Assembly (NCBI GenBank): GCA_964404765.1
Contig: CAYOLL010000070.1
Span: 1-28,999 of the forward strand
Direction: 5' to 3'
DNA length: 28,999 bases
Origin: CAYOLL01 sp964404765 [NCBI: uncultured Gemmatimonadota bacterium]
GTDB lineage: Bacteria > 4572-55
Below the pieces are notes generated by a model that saw only the letters and a program-made list of their open reading frames with translations, had not been told where the DNA came from and searched no databases. The first letter of the stretch is position 1. Each line of letters opens with the position of its first letter. The translations under genes and the position numbers were made by a program. Shown one piece after another: positions 7,040 through 15,969 of this stretch.

Positions 7040-9274
7040 TTACTTTGACAACATTTTGCGCCATTCGCGGATTTTCGGCAGAGAATCGCGATAACCGACA
7101 TCGGCAATAACTGCGCCCACACTATAATTAAACTGGGCAAACTCTTCTACCGGCGGACAAAGATATAAGTCGGCGGCGTCACGAACCTTTTTACGATTAA
7201 GCAAGCTGGATAATTCATGGGAACGCATGACGATTTCGGCAATATTTGGCAGATCGAGTGAACCGGCCAGCTTCATCTTACCCGCCAGGACACGCCAGCC
7301 GGATAAGCCGTCTGCACCATAAGGCGAGTTTTGCGTCAGATCGATACTGGACATGGCTTCGGAAACGATAACCAGACCGCCATGACTAAATGTTTTCATC
7401 TGATCAACCGGCGTATGGTTCAAAATAAAACCGTCGATAAGCAAATCGCCGTCTTGAACCAAAGGCGGGCCCACCACCGGCGGCATACTGCAAGCATAAA
7501 GCGTCGTTTTTAAATCGCCCTGCCGATGATTAACCATTTTGGCGCGGGTCAAGTTGGCCGAGATGGAAAAATAGGGCAGCCATAAATCTTCGATCGCTGT
7601 GGCGGCAAAAGTCCGGGCTAAGTTTTGGGCAAACTGCCGTCCCCTCGTCAACGCGACCATAGGCAGAGTGTAGTCCATAATATCGCCGGTAATTTCCTCC
7701 ATAATACTCAACATGCGGTCATTACTCCAACCCAGGGCATATTGCGCGGCAATAATTGAGCTCATGCTAACGCCGCCAATAAAGTCGATGGGGATTTCCG
7801 CCTCGGTTAGCGCCCGGATAACGCCGATATGAGCAAAGCAGCGCGCCCCACTGCCATTCAGCACCAGCCCGACGGCTTTACCGGATAAAATCCGGGCCAG
7901 CCGATCCATGTCTGTGCTTTGTTCCCACCGCAGATGATAATGATTTGTGCCGGGCCGGGTTTGCAGCCACTGCGCGGTAGCTGTGGGTGGGCGAGTACTA
8001 TCTTTGTGTAATAAAACCAGCGAGCGCGCCGCAAAGGTGAAAAGACCCTTTGCATCCAGCAACTGCGTTTCAATAGCGGCTGGTTTCGGGTCGCCATCAC
8101 TCCAGTTTACAGCAAGAATATGGTCTGCCCGACGCAAGCACTGTTGCGTCCATTCGGTAGAATCTGGGTTGGTCTCATACAAAATGAAACGGAATTTAGC
8201 CTCCTGATCATCTAACCAGGTCGCAATGCGGATGCCGCTAGAGTCCTGGCGGGAAGCTTGCGAAATACCCGGTGTACCCATTAGCCGATCTACTCGGGAA
8301 CCATCTAACTTTAAAACCGGCCCATATTTGGAAAGCGCCAGCGCCAATAGACGGACAAACTCTGCCGTCGGAACACCCGAACTGCCCGGTACAATTGCAA
8401 TGCAAACACCCTCTTCATCATTACGGGTTTGCCGAATCTGTTGCCGGAAGCGGTTAATGACCAGCCGGGAAATGTAGCGCAACACTTGCGGATGCTGATC
8501 CGTAATCCGATCAAAAGCCGCCTTGGAAAATTTAACCAACTCGCTGTCGCGGACGGCCCTTACATTGGCTGCGCGCTGCTCATCGGTCAGGACGCCCATT
8601 TCTCCCACACTTTCACCGCGGGCGACTTCGCCAATCAAGTGTTCTTGACCATCGGCATCACGGGTAAAAGCGCTTAGACGGCCGGCAACCAGAATATAAA
8701 AGCGGTCGCCGGGATCGCCTTGTTTGAACAAAAGATCGCCTTGTTTGAGTTCAACCCATTCCAGTTCGGATTCAATCGCTTTTAATGCTTCTTCGCTTAG
8801 CGCACCAAAAATCTTTGGCAACATAATGGCTAATTGATTATGTTTCAGGCGACGGCGAATGATTCCGGCCATTTGTTCAATTGCTTGCGGCGCATCTTTG
8901 GAAAGGCGCTCAAAAACACTCTTGGGTATTTTGACTAAAGCGGCATCGTCAATGGCGTAGACATTGGCCGTACGTTCGCCGCCGGCCAGGATCTGCATTT
9001 CGCCGACCGGTTTGCCCGGCCCAACCTGACCAACAATCGTTTCTTTGCCGTCATCATGCGTAATAGATACTTCCAGATTGCCGCTGATCACCAGATACAT
9101 GGCGTCGCTGGGATCACCCTGACGGAATAAAAGCTGATCTTTTTTAACGACAAGATGTTTAACCTCGGCGTTAAGTTTCTGTAAAACAGATGCATCAAGC
9201 CGGCTAAAGAGCTCCGAGGCTTGAATATAGGTAATCAAATCACCGGATAATGTTTGTGGATTTGGCTGTGCCAT
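7040..9274 (-). CDS. Patatin-like phospholipase with two cyclic-nucleotide-binding domains (NTE-like)
   Basis: A 744-aa protein. The start at 9274 (MAQPNPQ) is chosen because AAGGAG lies 9 nt upstream. Two tandem cNMP-binding domains (about 20-145 and 150-280) each carry a cap-like GEMxxL segment (GEMQILAGGERTANV, GEMGVLTDEQRAANV). A linking domain (290-455) of unclear fold follows, then a patatin domain (466-660). This is the arrangement of neuropathy-target-esterase relatives that hydrolyse lysophospholipids. The nucleophile Ser503 (GGVSMSS) and catalytic Asp614 (LIDGF) are kept. However, the GxSxG motif reads GVSMS, the DGG/DGA motif reads DGF, and the glycine-rich oxyanion loop reads NGSGARC (473-479). 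Lipase activity is therefore uncertain. No signal peptide or membrane segment is seen. Confidence 0.88.
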   Translation of the reverse strand: MAQPNPQTLSGDLITYIQASELFSRLDASVLQKLNAEVKHLVVKKDQLLFRQGDPSDAMYLVISGNLEVSITHDDGKETIVGQVGPGKPVGEMQILAGGERTANVYAIDDAALVKIPKSVFERLSKDAPQAIEQMAGIIRRRLKHNQLAIMLPKIFGALSEEALKAIESELEWVELKQGDLLFKQGDPGDRFYILVAGRLSAFTRDADGQEHLIGEVARGESVGEMGVLTDEQRAANVRAVRDSELVKFSKAAFDRITDQHPQVLRYISRLVINRFRQQIRQTRNDEEGVCIAIVPGSSGVPTAEFVRLLALALSKYGPVLKLDGSRVDRLMGTPGISQASRQDSSGIRIATWLDDQEAKFRFILYETNPDSTEWTQQCLRRADHILAVNWSDGDPKPAAIETQLLDAKGLFTFAARSLVLLHKDSTRPPTATAQWLQTRPGTNHYHLRWEQSTDMDRLARILSGKAVGLVLNGSGARCFAHIGVIRALTEAEIPIDFIGGVSMSSIIAAQYALGWSNDRMLSIMEEITGDIMDYTLPMVALTRGRQFAQNLARTFAATAIEDLWLPYFSISANLTRAKMVNHRQGDLKTTLYACSMPPVVGPPLVQDGDLLIDGFILNHTPVDQMKTFSHGGLVIVSEAMSSIDLTQNSPYGADGLSGWRVLAGKMKLAGSLDLPNIAEIVMRSHELSSLLNRKKVRDAADLYLCPPVEEFAQFNYSVGAVIADVGYRDSLPKIREWRKMLSK

Positions 9275-9378
9275 GAACAAAGGCTCCTTTAGAAACACAC
9301 ATTAAGAAAAAAACCAACACACGAATCCATCACGTATCGTAACGGTTAGACTTTAAATATCCATCTTTTGTCAAAATA

Positions 9379-9421
9379 AAAGCGTCGATTTCCAGCGCCA
9401 AAGTATCCGCTTTGACGCTTT
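9379..9421. promoter_or_regulatory. Inverted repeat between divergent genes
   Basis: AAAGCGTC (9379-9386) and its complement GACGCTTT (9414-9421) lie 27 bp apart in the divergent intergenic region between the patatin gene and the first glycosyltransferase. Two half-sites at this spacing could be an operator or a weak hairpin. No T-tract follows, so a terminator is unlikely. Confidence 0.3.
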
Positions 9422-9487
9422 AAATATAACACATCCATGCGCGGCTGTCTACAAAAGAACAAGCCGGTCAACTCAAAAAATGAATCT

Positions 9488-10624
9488 ATGATTAAAATCC
9501 TACTCCCCGTATTTAATGACCTTAGCAACGATTACAGAGTTTATCGCACCGCCCGGGGATTAGTGGAAATGGGCTACAGCGTGCATGTGGCCGGCGTCGC
9601 CTATCCAAATTCACCGACTTTGACAAGCTGGGGTGATGGCGTTATTTTGCGCCGGCTGCCGGTCTCCCAAACTCGTGGTAAATGGCGCTACTTAGCCTAT
9701 AATCATCAATTAGCCCACTTGAGCCGAACCGAAATCTATGCGGCGGTTCATGCCAACGATCTGGACACTCTGGCTGGCGCCGGCTATGTGGCGATGCGAC
9801 AAAAAATCCCGCTGATCTATGATTCGCACGAGCTGTTTACCGAGCAAGCGCCGCTGGCGAATCGCTTGAAGGAGCGGCTGATCTGGACAGCGCTGGAGCG
9901 CATCCTGATTGGCCGCGCCAACGCAGTTATCACCGTCTGCGACAGCATTGCCGACGAATTGGCGCAACGTTATAACATTAAGCGGCCCGTCGTCATCCGC
10001 AATATGCCGCCATATACGCCGGCAGCGCGTACAACAATGATTCATAAACGGCTTGGCCTGCCCGAATCGCAAAAAATCGTTTTATATCAAGGCGGGCTGC
10101 TAAAGGGAATCGGTCTGGAAAATATAGTGCGGTTGGGACAATTCTTGCGACAGGCCCTTCTGGTCATCATTGGCAGCGGCCCGTTGGAAGCCGAGTTACA
10201 ACGACTTGTCCAGACTTTGCAATTAACCGACCGCGTCCGTTTTATTCCGCATGTGCCCTTTCAAGACTTGGCCGCTTATACTGCGTCGGCCCATCTGGGC
10301 TTGATCCTGCTTCAAGGCGAGGGCCTGAATACTCATTTTGCGCTGCCTAACAAGCTGTTTGAATACTTGATGGCCGACCTGCCGATAATCTGCCGCCCCC
10401 TGCCGGAGCTGCTAAAAATTATTTCCGCTTTTCAAGTGGGTTTCGCTATCGAAACCGAGGACTTAGCCGCAGTTGCCGCAAAAATAGAGGCATTTTTAGC
10501 AGACGAAACGCTTTATCAAATTTATACCTGCAATGCCCGTCAAGCCGCGCAGGAATTGAACTGGGATCACGAAAAAGAAAAGCTGAAAGCCGTTTATTCG
10601 GCGCATATCCGCAGTTTTCATTAA
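9488..10624 (+). CDS. Glycosyltransferase family 4 (GT-B fold)
   Basis: A 378-aa cytoplasmic or membrane-associated sugar transferase at the left edge of the polysaccharide region. The start at 9488 puts the first Rossmann strand (MIKILLPVFN) at the N-terminus, as usual; a 17-codon in-frame extension to 9437 adds only polar residues. Neither start has a good ribosome-binding site. Motifs: NDYRVYRTARGLVEMGYSV (14-32), HANDLDTLAG (88-97), YDSHELFTE (111-119), and the C-terminal donor-site region ALPNKLFEYLMADLPI (285-300), which carries the GT4 glutamate. The related enzyme at 25.1 kb shares the HxxDLDT and DxHE layout. Donor and acceptor cannot be deduced. Confidence 0.88.
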   Translation: MIKILLPVFNDLSNDYRVYRTARGLVEMGYSVHVAGVAYPNSPTLTSWGDGVILRRLPVSQTRGKWRYLAYNHQLAHLSRTEIYAAVHANDLDTLAGAGYVAMRQKIPLIYDSHELFTEQAPLANRLKERLIWTALERILIGRANAVITVCDSIADELAQRYNIKRPVVIRNMPPYTPAARTTMIHKRLGLPESQKIVLYQGGLLKGIGLENIVRLGQFLRQALLVIIGSGPLEAELQRLVQTLQLTDRVRFIPHVPFQDLAAYTASAHLGLILLQGEGLNTHFALPNKLFEYLMADLPIICRPLPELLKIISAFQVGFAIETEDLAAVAAKIEAFLADETLYQIYTCNARQAAQELNWDHEKEKLKAVYSAHIRSFH

Positions 10625-10663
10625 CAACAGGAATGGTGGATTTGCGCTGGCTGCCAAATTTTC

Positions 10664-10691
10664 TTGAAAGATGACATAAAAGTGTTATATT
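10664..10691 (+). promoter_or_regulatory. Candidate sigma-70 promoter before the DUF1703 array
   Basis: TTGAAA (10664-10669) and TATATT (10686-10691) are separated by 16 bp. They lie just upstream of the relic of a lost paralogue and about 100 nt before the first intact copy. The three closely spaced genes downstream would form one transcript. Confidence 0.4.
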
Positions 10692-10699
10692 GGCTATTT

Positions 10700-10789
10700 G
10701 GCTATGTGGGCTTGCTGCTGCGGACCAAACTGCCGCTGGTGTTTGTCGGCAATAAATGCAAAACGTGTGAAGCGATGGCGCGGGGTTGA
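10700..10789 (+). pseudogene. 3' relic of a fourth DUF1703 paralogue
   Basis: This in-frame stretch reads GYVGLLLRTKLP followed directly by LVFVGNKCKTCEAMARG and a stop. The first part matches the nuclease-domain segment GYVDLLLLTKPP of the intact copies. The second part matches their extreme C-terminus. About 60 residues between them are deleted. The stop and the bases up to the next ATG are the same as at the A-B gene junction. It is therefore the remnant of another copy that once preceded copy A. Confidence 0.8.
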
Positions 10790-10793
10790 AAAG

Positions 10794-12497
10794 ATGAAAC
10801 TGCCTTACGGCATCTCTAATTTTGAGACGTTAGTCGATGAAAGCTACTTTTTTATCGATAAGACGCCCTATATTGCCCAATTGGAAAATCAGGGCGAGCG
10901 ATACCTTTTCTTTCTGCGTCCGCGGCGATTTGGCAAAAGCCTGTTTATTTCGCTGCTGCACTATTACTATGATGTCAACGCTCGCGACAAGTTTACCAAA
11001 CTGTTTGGCCGTTATTACATCGCGCAACATCCGACACCCGGCGCGAACAACTATCGGATTCTGCGCTTTGAGTTCAGCCGGATCAACACCGAAACCAAGG
11101 AGTCGACCTTCGCCGGATTTCGGGCGAATACCTTGCTTGGCGTAGAAGAGTTTTGTAAGCGATATGAGTTTAATTTTGCCGCTCTGGCTGAGACGCATGA
11201 ACCCGCCGAGATTCTGAGTAACTTATTTAGCCAGATCAAGTTCAAAGAAGGTTGTAAAATCTACATTTTGATTGACGAGTATGATCATTTTGCCAACGAG
11301 ATTTTGGCCCAAAATCCGACCGACTTCATCAACATGGTTGGGCGAACCGGCTTTGTCCGCAAATTCTACGAAAGTATCAAAACGGCCACCGGCGAAGGGC
11401 TGGTCGACCGCATGTTTGTCACCGGCGTAACGCCGATAACGCTGGACAGCTTAACCAGCGGATTTAATATTGCCCGCAATCTCTCCGTAACCCGAATTTT
11501 TAATGAAATGATGGGGTTTACCGAAGCCGATGTGATGGCGCTTTTGCGCGACACCTGTTCTGCGGCTGAAAAGCCACCGGCGGACGCGCTTCTTCAAGAC
11601 TTGCGGCGATACTACAACGGCTATTTGTTCAACCATCAGGCCGAGCAGCGTCTCTACAACCCGGACATGGTGCTTTATTTTCTTACGGAATCGTGTCGCG
11701 ATGGACGGTTCAGCTATCCGGATCAGTTGTTGGATGCCAACATTGCCTCGGATTACGGCAAGGTGTCGCGGCTGATTCGTGTCAGCGACTACCAATCCAA
11801 TCTGGAAACATTGAACGAACTGATTGTCAACAAAGAAGTTGCGGCGAACTTGACGGCCCAATTTTCGCTGGAAAAGGAGCTGGATCGGGACGACTTCATT
11901 TCGCTGCTGTTTTACATGGGCATTGTGACGATTCGCTCGGCCTACTATTCCCAACTGAAATTTAGCATCCCCAATCATGTCATTGAAGGGCTGTATCTGG
12001 AGTTTTTTGCCCGGCTTGTAGCCGAGCGGCATCTGTTCAAAATTCAGACCCGTCCTATCGAGGACGCCATGATTGCGCTGGCTTCGCAAAATGATCTCAA
12101 ATTGTTTATTGCGTTAGTGGAAGACCTGCTCGGCAAATTGTCTTATCAGGATTTCAAAAAATTTGACGAGAAATACATCAAAGTTGTCATCTGCGCTTAT
12201 TTGAGCCTGTCCAATCTGTATTTTATCAAAAGTGAGTACGAAGTTCCGGGCGGCTACGTGGACTTGCTGCTCTTGACCAAACCGCCGGTCATTCCCGACT
12301 ATCAATTTGCCCTGGAATTGAAATATTTGAAGAAGGGCGAGGCCAAAAAATTAGCCGCCGTCAAAACGCAGGCGATCTCCCAGTTGCGCGGCTATTTGGC
12401 CACGCCGGAAGCGCAGGCCATGCCCAATCTGCGCGGTTATGTGCTGGTGTTTGTCGGCAATAAATGCAAAGTGTGCGAAGCGATGGCGCGGGGTTGA
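10794..12497 (+). CDS. AAA-ATPase-like / DUF1703 PD-(D/E)XK protein, copy A
   Basis: A 567-aa protein with an N-terminal AAA-ATPase-like domain (PF09820 type) and a C-terminal PD-(D/E)XK nuclease-superfamily domain (DUF1703, PF08011 type). The start at 10794 (MKLPYGISNF) is the conserved family start; the upstream extension lies in another copy's relic. The variant Walker A is RPRRFGKSL (42-50, Lys48) and Walker B is LIDEYD (159-164). The putative nuclease core is Asp490 (GGYVD) and E508-L-K510, with Gln530 (AISQLRGY) nearby. A C-terminal CKVC ends the protein. The cellular role of this family is not established. Copy A carries module V1 type a (about residues 100-155) and V2 type a (about 392-441). 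The next copy begins 4 bp after its stop codon. Confidence 0.9.
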   Translation: MKLPYGISNFETLVDESYFFIDKTPYIAQLENQGERYLFFLRPRRFGKSLFISLLHYYYDVNARDKFTKLFGRYYIAQHPTPGANNYRILRFEFSRINTETKESTFAGFRANTLLGVEEFCKRYEFNFAALAETHEPAEILSNLFSQIKFKEGCKIYILIDEYDHFANEILAQNPTDFINMVGRTGFVRKFYESIKTATGEGLVDRMFVTGVTPITLDSLTSGFNIARNLSVTRIFNEMMGFTEADVMALLRDTCSAAEKPPADALLQDLRRYYNGYLFNHQAEQRLYNPDMVLYFLTESCRDGRFSYPDQLLDANIASDYGKVSRLIRVSDYQSNLETLNELIVNKEVAANLTAQFSLEKELDRDDFISLLFYMGIVTIRSAYYSQLKFSIPNHVIEGLYLEFFARLVAERHLFKIQTRPIEDAMIALASQNDLKLFIALVEDLLGKLSYQDFKKFDEKYIKVVICAYLSLSNLYFIKSEYEVPGGYVDLLLLTKPPVIPDYQFALELKYLKKGEAKKLAAVKTQAISQLRGYLATPEAQAMPNLRGYVLVFVGNKCKVCEAMARG

Positions 12498-12501
12498 AAA
12501 G

Positions 12502-14208
12502 ATGAAACTGCCTTACGGCATCTCTAATTTTGAGACGTTAGTCGATGAAAGCTACTTTTTTATCGATAAGACGCCCTATATTGCCCAATTGGAAAATCAG
12601 GGCGAGCGATACCTTTTCTTTCTGCGTCCGCGGCGATTTGGCAAAAGCCTGTTTATTTCGCTGCTGCACTATTACTATGATGTCAACGCTCGCGACAAGT
12701 TTACCAAACTGTTTGGCCGTTATTACATCGCGCAACATCCGACACCCGGCGCGAACAACTATCGGATTCTGCGCTTTGAGTTCAGCCGGATCAACACGAC
12801 GACAACCGAAAGTACTTTTGACGGTTTTCGTAACAACGTCCTGATCGGCGTGAGAAATTTTTGTTCGGACTACGGCCTCGACTTCGACGGTATCGAAGTG
12901 TTTAAAGAGCCGGCTCAAATCCTGCAGGCGATTTTTGCCCGTAGTGAACAGCAAAAATCCGGTTATAAAATCTACATCTTAATTGACGAATACGATCATT
13001 TTGCCAATGAGATTTTGGCCCAGAACCCGACGGACTTCATCAACATCGTCGGGCGAACCGGTTTTGTCCGCAAATTCTACGAAAGCATCAAGACGGCCAC
13101 CGGCGAAGGTTTGGTTGATCGCTTGTTTGTCACCGGCGTAACGCCGATAACGCTGGACAGCCTAACCAGCGGGTTTAATATTGCCCGGAATCTTTCCGTC
13201 ACCCGAATTTTTAATGAAATGATGGGTTTTACCGAAGCCGATGTCCTGGCGCTTTTGCAAGAAACATGCCCGGCGGCTGAAAAGCCACCGGCGGACGAGC
13301 TTCTTAAAGACTTGCGGCGTTACTACAATGGCTATTTGTTCAACCATCAGGCCGAGCAACGCCTCTACAACCCGGACATGGTGCTTTATTTTCTCACGGA
13401 ATCGTGTCGCGATGGCCGGTTCAGCTATCCGGATCAACTGTTGGACGCCAACATTGCCTCGGATTACGGCAAAGTGTCGCGGCTGATTCGGGTCAGCGAC
13501 TATCAATCCAATCTGGAAACATTGAATGAATTGATTGTCAACAAAGAAGTTGCGGCGAACTTGACAGCCCAATTTTCGCTGGAAAAGGAACTGGATCGGG
13601 ACGACTTTATTTCGCTGCTGTTTTATATGGGGATTGTGACGATTCGGGGTCAGCAATTGGCGCGGCTTAAGTTTGTCATCCCAAATTATGTCATCGAAAC
13701 ATTGTATCTCAAATTTTTGACCGATTTGGTTGAGCAACAATATCAGATTAAGCTAACCACCGAACCTTTGGAACAGGCGCTGGCCGATATGGCTTTGCGC
13801 AACAAATTAGACGGTTTTACCGCCCTGGTGGAAGACCTGCTCGGCAAATTGTCTTATCAGGATTTCAAAAAATTTGACGAGAAATACATCAAAGTTGTCA
13901 TCTGCGCTTATTTGAGCCTGTCCAATCTGTATTTTATCAAAAGTGAGTACGAAGTTCCGGGCGGCTACGTGGACTTGCTGCTCTTGACCAAACCGCCGGT
14001 CATTCCCGACTATCAATTTGCCCTGGAATTGAAATATTTGAAGAAGGGCGAGGCCAAAAAATTAGCCGCCGTCAAAACGCAGGCGATCTCCCAGTTGCGC
14101 GGCTATTTGGCCACGCCGGAAGCACAGGCCATGCCCAATCTGCGCGGCTATGCGCTGGTGTTTGTCGGCAATAAATGTAAAGTGTGCGAAGCGATTGTGC
14201 GGAGCTAA
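12502..14208 (+). CDS. AAA-ATPase-like / DUF1703 PD-(D/E)XK protein, copy B
   Basis: A 568-aa paralogue of copy A. Its first 296 bp are identical to copy A (12502-12797 against 10794-11089). Then the sequence switches abruptly to a different V1 module, containing TTTESTFDGFRNN and FCSDYGLDFDG, in place of copy A's TFAGFRANTLLG. The V2 module (13647-13825) also differs from copy A, with GQQLARLKFVIPNYVIE. Beyond it, roughly 295 bp are again identical to copy A. Walker A RPRRFGKSL, Walker B LIDEYD, GGYVD and ELK are all intact. It starts 4 bp after copy A stops and ends 3 bp before copy C, implying cotranscription. Function unknown. Confidence 0.9.
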   Translation: MKLPYGISNFETLVDESYFFIDKTPYIAQLENQGERYLFFLRPRRFGKSLFISLLHYYYDVNARDKFTKLFGRYYIAQHPTPGANNYRILRFEFSRINTTTTESTFDGFRNNVLIGVRNFCSDYGLDFDGIEVFKEPAQILQAIFARSEQQKSGYKIYILIDEYDHFANEILAQNPTDFINIVGRTGFVRKFYESIKTATGEGLVDRLFVTGVTPITLDSLTSGFNIARNLSVTRIFNEMMGFTEADVLALLQETCPAAEKPPADELLKDLRRYYNGYLFNHQAEQRLYNPDMVLYFLTESCRDGRFSYPDQLLDANIASDYGKVSRLIRVSDYQSNLETLNELIVNKEVAANLTAQFSLEKELDRDDFISLLFYMGIVTIRGQQLARLKFVIPNYVIETLYLKFLTDLVEQQYQIKLTTEPLEQALADMALRNKLDGFTALVEDLLGKLSYQDFKKFDEKYIKVVICAYLSLSNLYFIKSEYEVPGGYVDLLLLTKPPVIPDYQFALELKYLKKGEAKKLAAVKTQAISQLRGYLATPEAQAMPNLRGYALVFVGNKCKVCEAIVRS

Positions 14209-14211
14209 ACG

Positions 14212-15921
14212 ATGAAGCTGCCATACGGAATTTCTAATTTTGAGCGTCTGGTCAATGAAGGCTATTCCTTTATCGACAAGACGCCGTATATCGCCAAACT
14301 GGAAAGTCAGGGCGAGCCGTATATCTTTTTCCTGCGTCCGCGGCGGTTTGGCAAAAGCCTGTTTATTTCGCTGCTGCATTATTATTATGATATCAACGCC
14401 CGCGACAAATTCGCCAAGCTGTTCGGTCGATATTACATCGGGCAAAATCCGACGCCCGGCGCAAATAACTATCGGATTCTGCGGTTTGAATTTAGCCGGA
14501 TCAATACCGAAACCAAGGAATCTACCTTCGCCGGATTCCGGGCAAATACCCTGCTTGGCGTAGAGGAGTTTTGTAAACGATATGCGTTTAATTTTGCTGT
14601 ACTGGCTGAGACGCATGAACCCGCCGAGATTCTGAGCAACTTATTTAGCCAGATCAAGTTCAAAGAAGGTTGTAAAATCTACATTTTGATTGACGAGTAT
14701 GATCATTTTGCCAACGAGATTTTGGCCCAGAATCCGACCGACTTCATCAACATGGTCGGTCGAACCGGCTTTGTCCGTAAATTTTACGAAAGTATCAAAA
14801 CAGCCACCGGCGAAGGGCTGGTCGACCGCATGTTTGTCACCGGCGTGACGCCGATAACGCTGGACAGTTTAACCAGCGGGTTTAATATTGCCCGGAATCT
14901 TTCCGTCACCCGAATTTTTAATGAAATGATGGGTTTTACCGAAGCCGATGTCCTGGCGCTTTTGCAAGAAACATGCCCGGCGGCTGAAAAGCCACCGGCG
15001 GACGAGCTTCTTAAAGACTTGCGGCGTTACTACAATGGCTATTTGTTCAACCATCAGGCCGAGCAACGCCTCTACAACCCGGACATGGTGCTTTATTTTC
15101 TCACGGAATCGTGTCGCGATGGCCGGTTCAGCTATCCGGATCAACTGTTGGACGCCAACATCGCTTCGGATTACGGCAAAGTGTCGCGGCTGATCCGCGT
15201 CAGCGACTACCAATCCAATCTGGAAACATTGAACGAACTGATTGTCAACAAAGAAGTTGCGGCGAACTTGACGGCCCAATTTTCGCTGGAAAAAGAACTG
15301 GATCGGGACGACTTTATTTCGCTGCTGTTTTATATGGGGATTGTGACGATTCGGGGTCAGCAATTGGCGCGGCTTAAGTTTGTCATCCCAAATTATGTCA
15401 TCGAAACATTGTATCTCAAATTTTTGACCGATTTGGTTGAGCAACAATATCAGATTAAGCTAACCACCGAACCTTTGGAACAGGCGCTGGCCGATATGGC
15501 TTTGCGCAACAAATTAGACGGTTTTACCGCCCTGGTGGAAGACCTGCTCGGCAAATTGTCTTATCAGGATTTCAAAAAATTTGACGAGAAATACATCAAA
15601 GTTGTCATCTGCGCTTATTTGAGCCTGTCCAATCTGTATTTTATCAAAAGTGAGTACGAAGTTCCGGGCGGCTACGTGGACTTGCTGCTCTTGACCAAAC
15701 CGCCGGTCATTCCCGACTATCAATTTGCCCTGGAATTGAAATATTTGAAGAAGGGCGAGGCCAAAAAATTAGCCGCCGTCAAAACGCAGGCGATCTCCCA
15801 GTTGCGCGGCTATTTGGCCACGCCGGAAGCACAGGCCATGCCCAATCTGCGCGGCTATGCGCTGGTGTTTGTCGGCAATAAATGTAAAGTGTGCGAAGCG
15901 GTCGGTGCCGCCGAATTGTAA
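14212..15921 (+). CDS. AAA-ATPase-like / DUF1703 PD-(D/E)XK protein, copy C
   Basis: A 569-aa paralogue. Its N-terminal block differs from copies A and B (FERLVNEGYSFIDK, KLESQGEPYIFF), with many silent changes, so it is an older or separately derived segment. From about 14508 it becomes nearly identical to copy A's V1 module (TFAGFRANTLLG, FKEGCKIYILIDEYD). From about 14880 it is nearly identical to copy B, including V2 type b (15354-15532). Part of the stretch 15200-15290 follows copy A's silent changes instead. The C-terminal tail is unique (CEAVGAAEL). Walker and nuclease motifs are intact. It ends about 50 bp before the chain-length regulator gene, so the array may be read through into the polysaccharide genes. 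Confidence 0.9.
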   Translation: MKLPYGISNFERLVNEGYSFIDKTPYIAKLESQGEPYIFFLRPRRFGKSLFISLLHYYYDINARDKFAKLFGRYYIGQNPTPGANNYRILRFEFSRINTETKESTFAGFRANTLLGVEEFCKRYAFNFAVLAETHEPAEILSNLFSQIKFKEGCKIYILIDEYDHFANEILAQNPTDFINMVGRTGFVRKFYESIKTATGEGLVDRMFVTGVTPITLDSLTSGFNIARNLSVTRIFNEMMGFTEADVLALLQETCPAAEKPPADELLKDLRRYYNGYLFNHQAEQRLYNPDMVLYFLTESCRDGRFSYPDQLLDANIASDYGKVSRLIRVSDYQSNLETLNELIVNKEVAANLTAQFSLEKELDRDDFISLLFYMGIVTIRGQQLARLKFVIPNYVIETLYLKFLTDLVEQQYQIKLTTEPLEQALADMALRNKLDGFTALVEDLLGKLSYQDFKKFDEKYIKVVICAYLSLSNLYFIKSEYEVPGGYVDLLLLTKPPVIPDYQFALELKYLKKGEAKKLAAVKTQAISQLRGYLATPEAQAMPNLRGYALVFVGNKCKVCEAVGAAEL

Positions 15922-15969
15922 AAAGCGATACCCCACACAAACACAGTCATCAACAGAGTGTCAATCCCT

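Noticed and set aside
6780-7064. A 94-codon minus-strand open frame between the patatin and prs genes.
   Set aside because: It runs through both arms of a hairpin repeat, has low-complexity Ser/Lys-rich content and overlaps the patatin end. No ribosome-binding site or family match is seen.
10698-10793. A 32-codon N-terminal extension of DUF1703 copy A (and a similar one for copy B at 12439).
   Set aside because: It is an out-of-frame translation of the previous copy's 3' end. The family start MKLPYGISNF is at 10794 and 12502.
10794-15921. Direct repeats that might be taken for a CRISPR-like or satellite array.
   Set aside because: The repeats are full-length paralogous coding sequences with a 1.7-kb period and intact frames.
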